Shown one piece after another: positions 46,026 through 55,845 of a stretch of 64,000 bases of DNA. Below the pieces are notes generated by a model that saw only the letters and a list, made by a program, of their open reading frames with translations, was not told where the DNA came from and searched no databases. Where the stretch lies: the NCBI RefSeq assembly GCF_009363115.1, contig NZ_CP045298.1:744001-808000 (forward strand), given 5' to 3'. Positions within the stretch are counted from its first letter, which is position 1. Every line of letters begins with the position of its first letter. The translations under genes were made by a program, and so were the position numbers. The stretch comes from Paenibacillus brasilensis (lineage in GTDB: Bacteria > Bacillota > Bacilli > Paenibacillales > Paenibacillaceae).

Positions 46026-46793
46026 CTAATCTACTAGCATCCGCTGACCTCCTGAACGAGTGGTCCCTGCATTCACACGTCGGCCTCCTTTTTCCTCCAA
46101 CACACGGGCCAGCACCTGATGCAGCTTACTAGAATCGTAGTCTCGGTAAGCTGCCCCTGAACGGGACGACAAATAATAAAGAACAGCTTCCCGTTCAATA
46201 AAGCCTTGATTAAGACACAACATCGTAAATGCTAGATCAAATGGATCTGACGTTCCACGACTGATAAGCTCACGGGCGAACATTTTAAAAATATAGGGGG
46301 ACAGCGTCGGTCCCGTTGTACCTGCATGCTGCACTTGAATAAGGCTAAACGTGTTGAACTCCGTTGCCAAATCGGCAAAATCCACATAATCAGAGCGTAA
46401 TAGAGCGCCTGTTTTGAGCTTAAATCTGCCTAATTCCAGTTCTTGCGAATTGACTTCTTCTTCGAGGCATATGTTTCCCAAGTGTTGCTGAAAATCAGCA
46501 GTGGATTGCTCCTCCTGAAATCTGATTTTCAACACCGACAGCCGCCCGGTGGCTGTATATGGCACTTCCTGCCCCTGCTCTAGCAGGTACAGTCTGCCCT
46601 TATGTTTCACAATGCCTCTGCCTACGGTCAGCGCGTGTTCCCCGACGGTCACGTTCATTCCGGTAATGATGCCATCCGAATAATCCTGATACCGGATATC
46701 CAGAAAACTACGCGGGTAGTCACGCAGATTTTCCAGCATCTCGGTTTTGAGAATACGTCCTTTCTCGAACTTCGGCACGATATGGGTTAACAT
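46026..46793 (-). CDS. Possible baseplate protein (TssK- or gp10-like N-terminus)
   Basis: A 255-residue protein. The N-terminal half (YQDYSDGIITGMNVTVGEHALTV followed by GRGIVKHKGRLYLLE, in pieces) has the GV.V..d...L.VG.G....G...L layout seen at the start of TssK and of some phage baseplate proteins. The rest is helical. GGAAGGAGG precedes the ATG. Unknown by sequence alone; a structural part of the injection machine is inferred from position. Confidence 0.4.
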   Translation of the reverse strand: MLTHIVPKFEKGRILKTEMLENLRDYPRSFLDIRYQDYSDGIITGMNVTVGEHALTVGRGIVKHKGRLYLLEQGQEVPYTATGRLSVLKIRFQEEQSTADFQQHLGNICLEEEVNSQELELGRFKLKTGALLRSDYVDFADLATEFNTFSLIQVQHAGTTGPTLSPYIFKMFARELISRGTSDPFDLAFTMLCLNQGFIEREAVLYYLSSRSGAAYRDYDSSKLHQVLARVLEEKGGRRVNAGTTRSGGQRMLVD

Positions 46794-46865
46794 CGTGGTC
46801 TCCTCCTTCCTTCGTGTTTTTTCTGCTCCGTGCGGTTTACAGATTATCTATGTTGACTTCTTGGG

Positions 46866-47168
46866 CTACTCTTCTTTATTCAAGGGAACAGACAACCGAT
46901 TTACACCGGGTGCAGGAGCCGGAACAGTCACCTCTGGAATCGTCGAATGGTTCAACACAACTGAGTGACCGGATTTACCAAGAGCATTGGGCTTCTTAGC
47001 AGTTAAAGCTGCCATAATATGACCGATAGATTTAGTGAAGAAGCTAGTCACTTGACTCCAGTAACGGGCCTTGGAGTGTACAAAGGATTCTTTTTCATTG
47101 TTATCATCCGCCACAGCAATCCTTACAGACAGCTTGCCGACCCTTCCTTTACATTTAGACGTTTCCAT
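46866..47168 (-). pseudogene. Partial duplicate of the RDD membrane protein
   Basis: The first 60 or so residues (METSKCKGRVGKLSVRIAVAD, then KARYWSQVTSFFTKSIGHIM, AALTAKK) align with the C-terminal half of the adjacent RDD protein (MESSKCRATVGKLALGIVVVD, SARYWSKILSS, TAFTAKK). The duplicate has no N-terminal helices, its last family motif is lost, and it overlaps the parent gene by 14 nt. It could still be translated by coupling, with a Pro-rich new tail. Confidence 0.6.
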
Positions 47169-47673
47169 GACTGTTTCGCTCTGCCTGCTTATGAAGGATG
47201 TAATTCAGTTCGCGTTTGTCCACAACATAGGTATGGGCGATCAGATCATGGAGGGCTTGTTTTTTGGCGGTGAAAGCCGTCATGATAAAGCCGATCCATA
47301 AAATGATACTCGACAGAATCTTACTCCAGTAACGAGCACTCGCACGTCCAAAGCTGAGCTTTTGGTTAAACTCATCTACCACAACGATGCCAAGAGCCAG
47401 CTTGCCTACCGTAGCTCTGCATTTGGACGATTCCATAAGTGCATAATACAGCCACGAAATCCCCAAATTCAGCAAAGTCTGGCCTAATAATTTCATTGTA
47501 AAAATAGCAGGCAGTCCGTCTGTCAGTACAGAGGTTTCTGTCGGGGATGGCATCGAATTCCCAAAGACCTGAATTACGCCCCAGATCAACCCAATAATCA
47601 TAAATACAAATCCTAAAATAAGGCTATCAATGATATAAGCCAACGTTCGTTTCCAAAAACCCGCATACAGCAT
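47155..47673 (-). CDS. RDD-family membrane protein
   Basis: A 172-residue protein with the RDD pattern: GFWKRTLAYIIDSLILGFV (R..D), then ATVGKLALGIVVVD, then RYWSKILSS and LHDLIAHTYVV. Three or four membrane helices. RDD proteins are of varied, often unknown, function. In this cluster it may help anchor the machine to the membrane. TTGGAGGGG precedes the ATG. Confidence 0.85.
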   Translation of the reverse strand: MLYAGFWKRTLAYIIDSLILGFVFMIIGLIWGVIQVFGNSMPSPTETSVLTDGLPAIFTMKLLGQTLLNLGISWLYYALMESSKCRATVGKLALGIVVVDEFNQKLSFGRASARYWSKILSSIILWIGFIMTAFTAKKQALHDLIAHTYVVDKRELNYILHKQAERNSHGNV

Positions 47674-47736
47674 GTTATCCCCTCCAAGTGTTGTGTGTAC
47701 TTTTCATATTCTGGATTTTGAAAAATCCTCAGTTTC

Positions 47737-50388
47737 CTACTTCGTACCGTCAAAGAAATCCAGTTCGGAAAGATCATTTTCGAAGGCAAAAAAGCGTTTG
47801 GGCCCCAGATGCAACAATTCATCTCGACGAGTAATCGGTACTACATAAAAGCCCCAACGGCTGTCGCCGGCAAAAACAAAATATTTCGTCTCCTCATTGC
47901 GGATGGAGTCGGTATCATCCTGCGGGATATCCCGCCCGTACAGCACGGCGATTTCCTCATACGGCATGGGCTCAAAGGCTTCCGGCCGGCTGCGGTACAC
48001 ATGGCGCTGACGCAGCTTGCCGCCGCTGGCCGTCAGGAAAAATTCCACCTCAGCCGCATGAGACGGCCGGGAAATGGAGCCGCGCACCCGATTGCTTTCC
48101 AGGCTGGCAATCAGCTCTTTTTCACGCCCCGTATGCGTCCAGGCGCTAACAGTGTACGGAATAGCCGGAATATGATTGGTAATGACAGGCTCAATTGTGC
48201 CCATTTTTTTGGCATTCAGGTAACGAATAGCTCCACGCAGGCAGGCCATTTTCAGCTCAGGCACCCGGCTCAGGTCTTCCGCTTTCTGCCGGAATTCAAT
48301 GCTGCGCCCTGGCACAAATTCCTTTAGTGCTTCGCGAAATACGTCAATCCGGCAGGACTGCCCGGTCAGCTTGATAATGGAATAATCCTGCAAGCGTCCC
48401 TCCTGATAGAAGTCATCCAGAAACTTGCGCACAATATTATAGATATCCGCTTTGAGCAGCAGTTGTATTTCCCGAATGTTAAACACCACATCAGGCAAGC
48501 CATATTCATCGCGGAAGCGTCCGTTCTCGATGACTGAAACCAGCCAACGGTCCAGCACCGCAATGTTCAAGTCACTTTCGGCTGATAACACCTGTTCAGA
48601 CTCAAAGCGACTGCGCAATATGCCTGTACGCAGAAAAAACTCCTTTTTCATATTTTCTGCCGCACTCCACAGCAGATGAAAATTACTCAGCACCCGCTGA
48701 TATTCATCCCGCGTGGCATGCTCGTACCGTTTGAACGCCGTAGGCAAAATAGCCTCTGCCTCACGATAACGCTCTTCCAGTCCTGCATAAACAGCATCTA
48801 CGTCAAACTCATCCACATGACGATACAAATCCCCTGAAGGAATGCCAATCAGGGCATCTATATCGGTATCAGGCAACCGGGTTTCGGCTGCATAATAACC
48901 TGCAAACACAATTTTCATAAATTGCATAATCCGATACGTCAGATTGTTTCCGCCAAAATTGGTATCGCCATTTTCATACGTCGTGTGAATATCCAGCTTG
49001 TAAGCAATACGTCCATCCTCAATCCGGAATCGGCAGGATGACAAATCCGTCGTGCCTCCGCCACAATCAATGACAAGTGCCTGATATTCCTCACCGTCCG
49101 CAAAAGTTCCTCGCTCCATCTGGTCTGCCAGCGTGTTGTACAGCACAGCCAGCCCTTCGTCCAGCGCATCCTCCGCTTCAATCCGATAGTCTGGCAATAT
49201 GTCAGTAAACATCTCAATAAACTGTGGCTGTAGCTTGACTGGAGCAGAAAAATGCAGATTGCGAAACCGGCACTTAAATTGCTGCTCGGCGGTGCCTATC
49301 ACATAACGGATAAATGCCGCCAAAATATCGCAGCGGGAAGCGGTCGCTGTATTCCCCTCGGAATCCATTAATTCCTCGATTCGCTTGTAATCATTGACCC
49401 AACGCTTAATGCCCCGAAATACCGTTGCACGGCTGCCCGCCACGTCTGTTCCACGCAATGCTTCCTCCCCGAAGACATACACGATATGCTCCGGATTGGT
49501 GCAGTCCGCCACACGAATAGCAGTCGGTAGAACCTCGATCCAGTCGCCTTCCGCACCTGCCGGGCCGGGAAATGACACATAATTGATCGCGTTCAGCTGT
49601 ACCGTGCTGCTCATGCCTGTATCTGGGGCTGTGACATAGGAGCTATCCAAATAAGCTCCTGCCGTTGTGTTCGAGGTGCCAAAATCGATGGCCAGTACGG
49701 CATCTGTTGTTTCAGTGCCCCGAATGATCAGTTCTGCCACTGGAACTCGGTGACCCTGCAGCTTCAGGGGCAGCAGCGGCTTATCCCCATAGTAGAGATT
49801 ATAAAAATATTCTGATTCCTGTCTTCGCAGAAACAACAGGCTATAGCTATGATTGGCCGTCTCTCGCAGTTCAGCATCGCGATGCCGCGATAGATAATAT
49901 ACGCCTGCTAGTCTCTCATCCTTCACCACATTCAAAACACCGCACAGTTCTCCCATCGCATTCACCAGCAGCACATTAGATGAGCTGAGCCAAGGCAGAT
50001 CGGACTCGATTCGATAGTTGTCCATGCGGCCTGTCCGCACACCCTGATACAGCGTAATTTTAGCCGGAACCCGGATGCCGCCGCTCTCCTGTCGACGGTC
50101 ATTCCAATTTCGCTGGAGTGCTGATTCCATGCGTTCAAAGCCGCCAGGGTTGGGTCTTGTGATGAGTAAATGCTCCTCTGCGCTCCGAAATCGCAAAATG
50201 ACACGAATGAGTTCTTCGCGTGCCAGACGATTGGCAAAGCCCTCGACCAGACGCTCCTTATCGCATATCCCGCGCAACTGGAAGGTCGTCATCTGCTCCA
50301 ATTCCGCCCGCGTGTATTTCGCTGTGAAGCGAACGTTTTTTTGATCAGTGGGCGGGTTAAGCAACCTGTATGTATAGGGTCCGTTCAT
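47737..50388 (-). CDS. Hsp70-like ATPase with N-terminal extension
   Basis: An 883-residue protein. A novel N-terminal region of about 225 residues is followed by an actin/Hsp70-type ATPase domain: phosphate-1 VLAIDFGTSNTTAGAY (about 233), phosphate-2 ALVIDCGGGTTDLSSC (about 439) and adenosine motif KLTGQSCRIDVF (about 676). There is no DnaK-like substrate-binding beta domain; the last 150 residues are distinct. With the J-domain gene in the same cluster it probably remodels a part of the injection machine. AAAGGA precedes the ATG. Confidence 0.85.
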   Translation of the reverse strand: MNGPYTYRLLNPPTDQKNVRFTAKYTRAELEQMTTFQLRGICDKERLVEGFANRLAREELIRVILRFRSAEEHLLITRPNPGGFERMESALQRNWNDRRQESGGIRVPAKITLYQGVRTGRMDNYRIESDLPWLSSSNVLLVNAMGELCGVLNVVKDERLAGVYYLSRHRDAELRETANHSYSLLFLRRQESEYFYNLYYGDKPLLPLKLQGHRVPVAELIIRGTETTDAVLAIDFGTSNTTAGAYLDSSYVTAPDTGMSSTVQLNAINYVSFPGPAGAEGDWIEVLPTAIRVADCTNPEHIVYVFGEEALRGTDVAGSRATVFRGIKRWVNDYKRIEELMDSEGNTATASRCDILAAFIRYVIGTAEQQFKCRFRNLHFSAPVKLQPQFIEMFTDILPDYRIEAEDALDEGLAVLYNTLADQMERGTFADGEEYQALVIDCGGGTTDLSSCRFRIEDGRIAYKLDIHTTYENGDTNFGGNNLTYRIMQFMKIVFAGYYAAETRLPDTDIDALIGIPSGDLYRHVDEFDVDAVYAGLEERYREAEAILPTAFKRYEHATRDEYQRVLSNFHLLWSAAENMKKEFFLRTGILRSRFESEQVLSAESDLNIAVLDRWLVSVIENGRFRDEYGLPDVVFNIREIQLLLKADIYNIVRKFLDDFYQEGRLQDYSIIKLTGQSCRIDVFREALKEFVPGRSIEFRQKAEDLSRVPELKMACLRGAIRYLNAKKMGTIEPVITNHIPAIPYTVSAWTHTGREKELIASLESNRVRGSISRPSHAAEVEFFLTASGGKLRQRHVYRSRPEAFEPMPYEEIAVLYGRDIPQDDTDSIRNEETKYFVFAGDSRWGFYVVPITRRDELLHLGPKRFFAFENDLSELDFFDGTK

Positions 50389-50420
50389 CGTTCACATGTC
50401 CTTTCTGAGCCATTTGGCCT

Positions 50421-51110
50421 TTAATAGAGGGCGATAGCGTCTATTTTCATCGTAGGATCTGCCTCCAAAATGCCGAAATGACTTGTCCAATACAGCTCAG
50501 TCGTAAAACGTGCCGGGAGAAACAAATCCAGAATTAAATCCACCTTCAGCCGTGACAGCTGCGTTTTCTCCTGGCCGATATAAACGAGCAATTCATCTTT
50601 CTCCTCACAATTGGCATAAATGATCGAGCGATAAAAAACACGCCGCATCGTTTCTTTTAACAGATGCACTGCTTCCCCTGTCTCATACAGGCGGAGCAGT
50701 CCTTCGGCAATCGCATCCTGTTCCTCGCGGTTTAATTGTTTAAAGCTTTCCTTCACCTTCGGGCCAAAAATGCCGTCAGCAATGTCGCGCTGAACAAACC
50801 GGATATGATACTCGCGCCGATTCATCCCTTGATACAAATCAATTTCCGCCAGAAAATGCATCATGATATCAAATAGCGATTCCCTTAGCTCCAGATCATC
50901 TTCAATATCCGGTGGAAACAGGTCCCGAAAAATAGAATAGAAGCGGTAGTACGGATTGATTTCCACCACCTGCTCCAATTGGGAAGTATTCAAATCTACC
51001 AGACTAAGCTCCATATAGGGAGAATAGCTGACAGCGGGTACGAAACGGAATCTATCCACATCCAGCTCCTGTTCCCGCGCACGCATGAGCAAATCCCAGA
51101 CGTAATTCAC
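50421..51110 (-). CDS. Cluster protein of unknown function, possible baseplate part
   Basis: About 229 residues, mainly helical, with INPYYRFYSIFRDLFPPD and a C-terminal LDLFLPARFTTELYWTSHFG. GTG 51110 overlaps the stop of the upstream gene as GTGA and has AAGGAG five nt before it; ATG 51116 is too close to that site. Obligate coupling to the 439-residue gene suggests the two products form a complex. No family recognised. Confidence 0.5.
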   Translation of the reverse strand: MNYVWDLLMRAREQELDVDRFRFVPAVSYSPYMELSLVDLNTSQLEQVVEINPYYRFYSIFRDLFPPDIEDDLELRESLFDIMMHFLAEIDLYQGMNRREYHIRFVQRDIADGIFGPKVKESFKQLNREEQDAIAEGLLRLYETGEAVHLLKETMRRVFYRSIIYANCEEKDELLVYIGQEKTQLSRLKVDLILDLFLPARFTTELYWTSHFGILEADPTMKIDAIALY

Positions 51111-52426
51111 ACCCATTCTCCTTCACATTTGTACTCTGGAAAATACATCTGCACTTCCGATACGAGAAAGCTCATTAAGTCAGATAACATGTAAGCAGGT
51201 GAGACTGGCGAAGCATCTTCAGAGCCGAGTCTGAACCCCAGCCGCATGATTTGCTTGCCTTCCTCGGTCCGCACATTATCGCTGACAAACGGGTTCAGCG
51301 GATACGTCTGGGATTTGGTTACAAGATTGCTTACATCACTTCTACCGGTGCCTCCCCAGATGTCCACACGTTCCAGCTCCAGTCCATGGGCTGCTTCAAA
51401 CGAATTAACGATACGCGTGATTTCCGCTTTGGCCCGGACAATCACGGCCTGCTTGCCTGCATAGCGTCCCAAAAAGCTGTCCTGCCGCCGATTGGACAAT
51501 ACGGGATACGTCTGCCGGCTAAGTCTTGTCGTTACTGGCTTTGTAACCTTTAGCACATTCCATTCGCCGGATTTATCCCGTGGCGTGACAATCGTCAGTT
51601 CTTCTTCCGTACGCTTGATATACCGAATATCCCCTTCAGCGCCGTCGATCAGGTAACCATGCTCAGGTCCTGTTTTACGCAGAGGCAGCACATGCTCATA
51701 GTTCACACGATCCATAGCGGGTATCGGAAAACCGCTGTTCTTTAGAGATAACCGTTCAATGTTCCAAAGCGGAAAAACATCGCCCTTCTTAAAAACGTCG
51801 AATTCCTCCAATGAGATCGTAATTTCGTGAATTTCCTCATGGGCAGCGGGCTCCCCGTCTCCTCCAATCAACACACAATCAACAAATTTATAAGCATACG
51901 GGTGATTAATTGTTTTCCATGGCATACCATTTTGCATAAACATATGATACAGCTTCTCAATTTCCAAAATATAGGAACGATTGTGCTCCAGACGAAAACG
52001 AATGGGATAATTTCCGGTTTCCGTAACCAGCATTCCTGCAAAAATCCGCTTGCTGTGTACCAGCGCTGTGATTCGTTCGGTCTCCATTTCCAGAAAAAGT
52101 GTAAACAGTGGCAGCGCTCCGCCTTCGCGAACCACCTCAGCTACACGGCTGATGTCCACCTTCTTGTCCTCCGTATCGGACGGTAACACCGGATATAAAA
52201 ACTCATGAATCGGGTCATAGTCCTCACGCGATGTCAATGATACATACACGTCAAACTTTTCTTCCGTATTCTCTATTTCCTCAAATACCCGCCGTTCCAG
52301 CTGGCGGGTCATCTCTTCCTGATATTCGACGAGGTTCATAAACACCCCCGCCATCATATTTTTCAGTAAACGTCTCTGCTCCAGATCGTCCATCTTGCTC
52401 AAACGGTCCTGCACCAGTTCTTTCAC
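51107..52426 (-). CDS. Large cluster protein, possible baseplate component
   Basis: A 439-residue protein. The N-terminal helix (MDDLEQRRLLKNMMAGVF...) precedes a mostly beta body. GTG 52426 is chosen because AAAGGAG lies nine nt upstream; the ATG at 52459 has no site. No motif identifies it. Its size, beta content and coupling to the next gene would suit a TssF/gp6-like wedge protein, but that is inference. Confidence 0.5.
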   Translation of the reverse strand: MKELVQDRLSKMDDLEQRRLLKNMMAGVFMNLVEYQEEMTRQLERRVFEEIENTEEKFDVYVSLTSREDYDPIHEFLYPVLPSDTEDKKVDISRVAEVVREGGALPLFTLFLEMETERITALVHSKRIFAGMLVTETGNYPIRFRLEHNRSYILEIEKLYHMFMQNGMPWKTINHPYAYKFVDCVLIGGDGEPAAHEEIHEITISLEEFDVFKKGDVFPLWNIERLSLKNSGFPIPAMDRVNYEHVLPLRKTGPEHGYLIDGAEGDIRYIKRTEEELTIVTPRDKSGEWNVLKVTKPVTTRLSRQTYPVLSNRRQDSFLGRYAGKQAVIVRAKAEITRIVNSFEAAHGLELERVDIWGGTGRSDVSNLVTKSQTYPLNPFVSDNVRTEEGKQIMRLGFRLGSEDASPVSPAYMLSDLMSFLVSEVQMYFPEYKCEGEWV

Positions 52427-52473
52427 GACGTTACACTCCTTTCCGGCCCCAGCATTCATTGAACATGAAAAAC

Positions 52474-54360
52474 CTAACTTCCGTTCGCAGCAGCCTGCTC
52501 CTGACCTGCCGAATCAGACGCCCCCGCTGCTTTAGATGCAGAATCCGCAGCTCCCTGCTCCTTACTGGCAGGAGCCTTTGCCGAAGCGGCATTTCCATCG
52601 CCCGTACTGCCGCTCTTCACAGCCGAAGAGGTCTCCTTCTTCGCGGCTGCAGCGGCTGTAGCATCTGCTGAACCCGTCGCAGCAGTCTTCGCTTGCGATT
52701 TTGCAGCAGGGGTTGCAGCCTCGGGGGCCGTAGCTGCGCCCGCTGTATCCCCTGCGCCCGTATCATCCAGCGCTCCGTCAGACAGCCCCAACCCGGCTGG
52801 AAGCTGACCATTTTTCTGCTGCTCCGCGCTCTGTTTCTCCTCTGCCTTCGCGATGCTCCGCTCCATGGCCAGAACGCTTTCGAGCTTATCAATATCCTGA
52901 TAAATTTCCTGCGCCCCGCTATAGGCGTCAATGGCTCCTTCATAATCGAGATCCTTCATCAGCCGATCTCCTTTGGCCTGAAGCTTGCCGGCTTGAATCT
53001 CCTTCAACTGCTGCTGAATGGATGCCAATTTATCATTGGTTTCGGTAATCTTCTTTTCCAGCTCTTTTTGCGCGGACGTATACCCGGATTCCATCGCAGC
53101 CTTGTTTGCTTTTTTGTACAGCTTAAGCGCATTCGTGTAATCGCCGCCCTGAAATTTCAAATCTCCGTCCTTCATCCAGCTCGCGGTCTCGGCATAGCTA
53201 TCCAGCTGATCAATTTTATGCTCAATATCCTTCACATTAAACGGTGGGTACAGTCCCGCGCTTTTTCGCGCTTTCTCGTAGCTGGCTTCGGCTTTGGCAA
53301 AGTCGGCCTTTTCCACATAGCCATCCCCGTCAACCATCAGCTGAGAGACCTTCTGCTCGCCCGTATACAATCTCTTATGGATCTTATCGTTGATTTTAAC
53401 TGCCGCATTTTTCGCCTCGCTGTAGGACTTGAGCGCCTTCGCATAATCCCCTGCTCTTGCGTAATCATCTGCCGTCTGGGCCGATTCGATCATCGTTTCC
53501 AATGCTGCTGCCTTATTCGCAGCCATGCGCGCCAGCGTAATCCATGCTCCACTGCCTACAACGATAAAAACAAGTAAAGCAATCAAAATTCGCTTGATCA
53601 GCTTGCGACGGTTTTTAGGCTTTTCCTGAAACACTTTGTTTACATAAATGGCTGCGGCTGTATAATTGTTCACCGCCCGGCGCTGCTTGCTCAGCAGCAC
53701 CTCTTCCAGCGTATCCGTCAGCATGACCGGGTCTTTCGCTTCCTCCAGCGCACCGAGCATTTCCGCCAGCTCAACATCTTCCCACATCCCGGATGTGGCC
53801 AGCAGCATGACATCTCCATCTGCAAGCTGCGTCTTTTTGGCATAATGGGCGTGAACCCCATTCGGATTGCCCAGATACTCCAGCAGATTCCCCCGTTCCT
53901 CGTGAGTGCTGGTCGCTTCGTCCGGAATGCGTCCGTCATCCGCCAATGACTGTGCCAAGCTATGATCCTTGCTGCGAAAATTAAGCCGTCCATTGCGAAA
54001 ATGATATAGTCGCACGTTACCGCACGAAACGTACACCATTTTGTTGTAGTTGGTCACGACCATCAACAGACTGGCCTTGAGCCGAACACGGCGACTTTCG
54101 AATTGCAGCCATTCCTGCGCTTCGCGCAGATCTCTCATCAGACGCCGCTTGGACATGGAAGGCTTCTCCATGAAATTTTCCAGCACCGTTTTGACAACCA
54201 TTTCTGCGCTGCGCAGCTCCTGATCCGAATCCAGACCGTCTGCGAGGACATAACAGGCCATGTCGTCCGTCTCCATGAATGCAAAATAGTCCCGGTTGTC
54301 TATATAAGAGCCCGCTTCCGACACAAAGGCGGTATTAAAATCGCTGTTGTCCTTGCGCAT
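52474..54360 (-). CDS. Degenerate PP2C domain with membrane anchor and helical repeats
   Basis: A 628-residue protein. Residues about 1-245 follow the PP2C fold (NRDYFAFME, CYVLADGLDSD, LLATSGMWEDVELAEML, NNYTAAAIYV), but key metal ligands differ: canonical ADGMGG is ADGLDSD, and the C-terminal D of D-N-x-T is Tyr. It is probably catalytically weak or dead. A single membrane helix (about 255-275) is followed by TPR/coiled-coil-like repeats (AKALKSYSEAKNAA, AKAEASYEKARKSA) and an Ala/Gln/Ser-rich tail. Likely a scaffold or sensor facing the adjacent active phosphatase. Same operon. Confidence 0.75.
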   Translation of the reverse strand: MRKDNSDFNTAFVSEAGSYIDNRDYFAFMETDDMACYVLADGLDSDQELRSAEMVVKTVLENFMEKPSMSKRRLMRDLREAQEWLQFESRRVRLKASLLMVVTNYNKMVYVSCGNVRLYHFRNGRLNFRSKDHSLAQSLADDGRIPDEATSTHEERGNLLEYLGNPNGVHAHYAKKTQLADGDVMLLATSGMWEDVELAEMLGALEEAKDPVMLTDTLEEVLLSKQRRAVNNYTAAAIYVNKVFQEKPKNRRKLIKRILIALLVFIVVGSGAWITLARMAANKAAALETMIESAQTADDYARAGDYAKALKSYSEAKNAAVKINDKIHKRLYTGEQKVSQLMVDGDGYVEKADFAKAEASYEKARKSAGLYPPFNVKDIEHKIDQLDSYAETASWMKDGDLKFQGGDYTNALKLYKKANKAAMESGYTSAQKELEKKITETNDKLASIQQQLKEIQAGKLQAKGDRLMKDLDYEGAIDAYSGAQEIYQDIDKLESVLAMERSIAKAEEKQSAEQQKNGQLPAGLGLSDGALDDTGAGDTAGAATAPEAATPAAKSQAKTAATGSADATAAAAAKKETSSAVKSGSTGDGNAASAKAPASKEQGAADSASKAAGASDSAGQEQAAANGS

Positions 54361-54382
54361 CGCTACCCCCGTCTTTCTTGTT

Positions 54383-55213
54383 TCATCCTATCGCCAAAAT
54401 AAGTACTGTCGCGTTATCCTGGCTTTTAAAGCCTTTATCATGAATGGTGTCGATCATGGTTTCCGCCATTTCCTGCGGTGTGCCACCTTTACGCATGATC
54501 TCTTCGAGTTCAATCTCCGTCAACGCCTCCTGGATGCCATCGCTGCACAGCAGCACATAATCGCCCGAATACAGACGAATCGGTGTAGTACCAAGCTCCA
54601 TGCTCTCAAAACCTTCATAGCCCAAATAGTTGACCAGTTGATTGCGTACAGGGCTCGTTTTGGCTTCCTCCGAGGTCATTTGTCCGGCCAGCACGCGTTC
54701 CTCCAGCAGGGTTTCCGCTGTATGCTTGGAATTGACCGTCTGGAAATGTCCATTGCGGTAAATCGTAATCAGACTGTCGCCCACCGCTCCATAATACAGC
54801 CGATAGCCACATACAATGACTGCCGCCAGCGTCGTTCCTCCGCCCTGCCCATTTAGATTTTGCAAAATGCTGCGGTTGCTTTGGCTTGCCGCCCCGGCAA
54901 AATACTCATTCAGATTCGATGCATCCTCCAGCTTGGCAAACGCCTTCGTAAACGTCGTCACAGCTAATGTACTGGACATGCGTCCATTGGCCAGTCCGCT
55001 GATCCCATCTGCGACCACAGCCAGCGTACCGACAGGTGTCGTCATACTTGCAAAATAATCATCCTGCTCGCTTCGACTCCCAATCGTTTGACCATTCCCG
55101 ATCTCAATTCCACTCACAGTACGGCTGCCGGAACTTCGTGTCAGTCGTATACGGATGATGATAAGAACAGCGAATAGCACCGCAGCTCCACATACAACAA
55201 AATAAGGCTGCAT
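54383..55213 (-). CDS. Membrane-anchored PP2C Ser/Thr phosphatase
   Basis: A 276-residue protein with an N-terminal membrane helix (VVCGAAVLFAVLIIIRI) and an intact PP2C domain: EQDDYF, VVADGISGL, VGDS, LLCSDGIQE and SQDNATV carry the metal-binding aspartates. It would reverse the action of the kinase at 62492. ATG 55213 has GGGAGG upstream; the frame's earlier start at 55234 lacks one. Confidence 0.88.
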   Translation of the reverse strand: MQPYFVVCGAAVLFAVLIIIRIRLTRSSGSRTVSGIEIGNGQTIGSRSEQDDYFASMTTPVGTLAVVADGISGLANGRMSSTLAVTTFTKAFAKLEDASNLNEYFAGAASQSNRSILQNLNGQGGGTTLAAVIVCGYRLYYGAVGDSLITIYRNGHFQTVNSKHTAETLLEERVLAGQMTSEEAKTSPVRNQLVNYLGYEGFESMELGTTPIRLYSGDYVLLCSDGIQEALTEIELEEIMRKGGTPQEMAETMIDTIHDKGFKSQDNATVLILAIG

Positions 55214-55249
55214 TCCGTTACCTCCCTGCACCATTTGCCCACTTCCGTC

Positions 55250-55777
55250 CTATTTTTCGTTATCCCACTCAAAATGGGCGCCGCACAGCGGGATAAAGAT
55301 AAATTTGCTGTGTCCCAACTGAATCACGTCATAAGCAGCCAGCTCTGCTGGTGAATATACCGCTTCATTATTGTGGTATGCCAAGCCTGACGAATCGCCT
55401 GGCAGCAAAAAGAAGTTGCGCTTCTTCGGATCATACACAATCACCGCATGATTCCTGCGGGAAATCGTGTTGTCCCCGATAATGCGGACATGCATTTCCT
55501 CTGCTCGTCCGATAAAGTTTTTCTCTGCCATGATGCGATAATCCTGACCCACCTGCGCTCCCTCGATGCATACCAGCCATCCGGTTACCGGGTGAATCCC
55601 TACCGTCTCGCCCAAATACGGCATTGTTTTGTCATTGTCTCCCGCAGCATCGGTTCTCGCCGCTGGCTCCACGCTCTTGGGCGCGGCTATATTTACTACC
55701 GTATTGCAATAAGGACACGTATTTCCATGCTTTCGTGTACTGAACATGTGTCCATTCGGGCATCTTGTCAAACTCAT
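55250..55777 (-). CDS. FHA-domain protein with zinc-ribbon N-terminus
   Basis: A 175-residue protein with a zinc ribbon (CPNGH... CPYC, about 6-27) and a C-terminal FHA domain: KNFIGRAEEMHVRI, NTISRRNHAVIVYD, SSGLAYHNNEAV, giving the G-R, S-x-x-H and N landmarks. FHA domains bind phosphothreonine, so this is a reader of kinase output. GGAAGGAA precedes the ATG. Confidence 0.85.
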   Translation of the reverse strand: MSLTRCPNGHMFSTRKHGNTCPYCNTVVNIAAPKSVEPAARTDAAGDNDKTMPYLGETVGIHPVTGWLVCIEGAQVGQDYRIMAEKNFIGRAEEMHVRIIGDNTISRRNHAVIVYDPKKRNFFLLPGDSSGLAYHNNEAVYSPAELAAYDVIQLGHSKFIFIPLCGAHFEWDNEK

Positions 55778-55845
55778 AGTCGGTTCCTTCCCCCATTGTC
55801 ATGATTGTCTTTTTGAGCGATCTAGGGATGTTGCAACATCCCTAT

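Noticed and set aside
52693..53577. 294-codon plus-strand frame opposite the PP2C-like gene
   Set aside because: Arises from the Ala/Gln/Lys-rich codons of the true minus-strand gene; no start signal.
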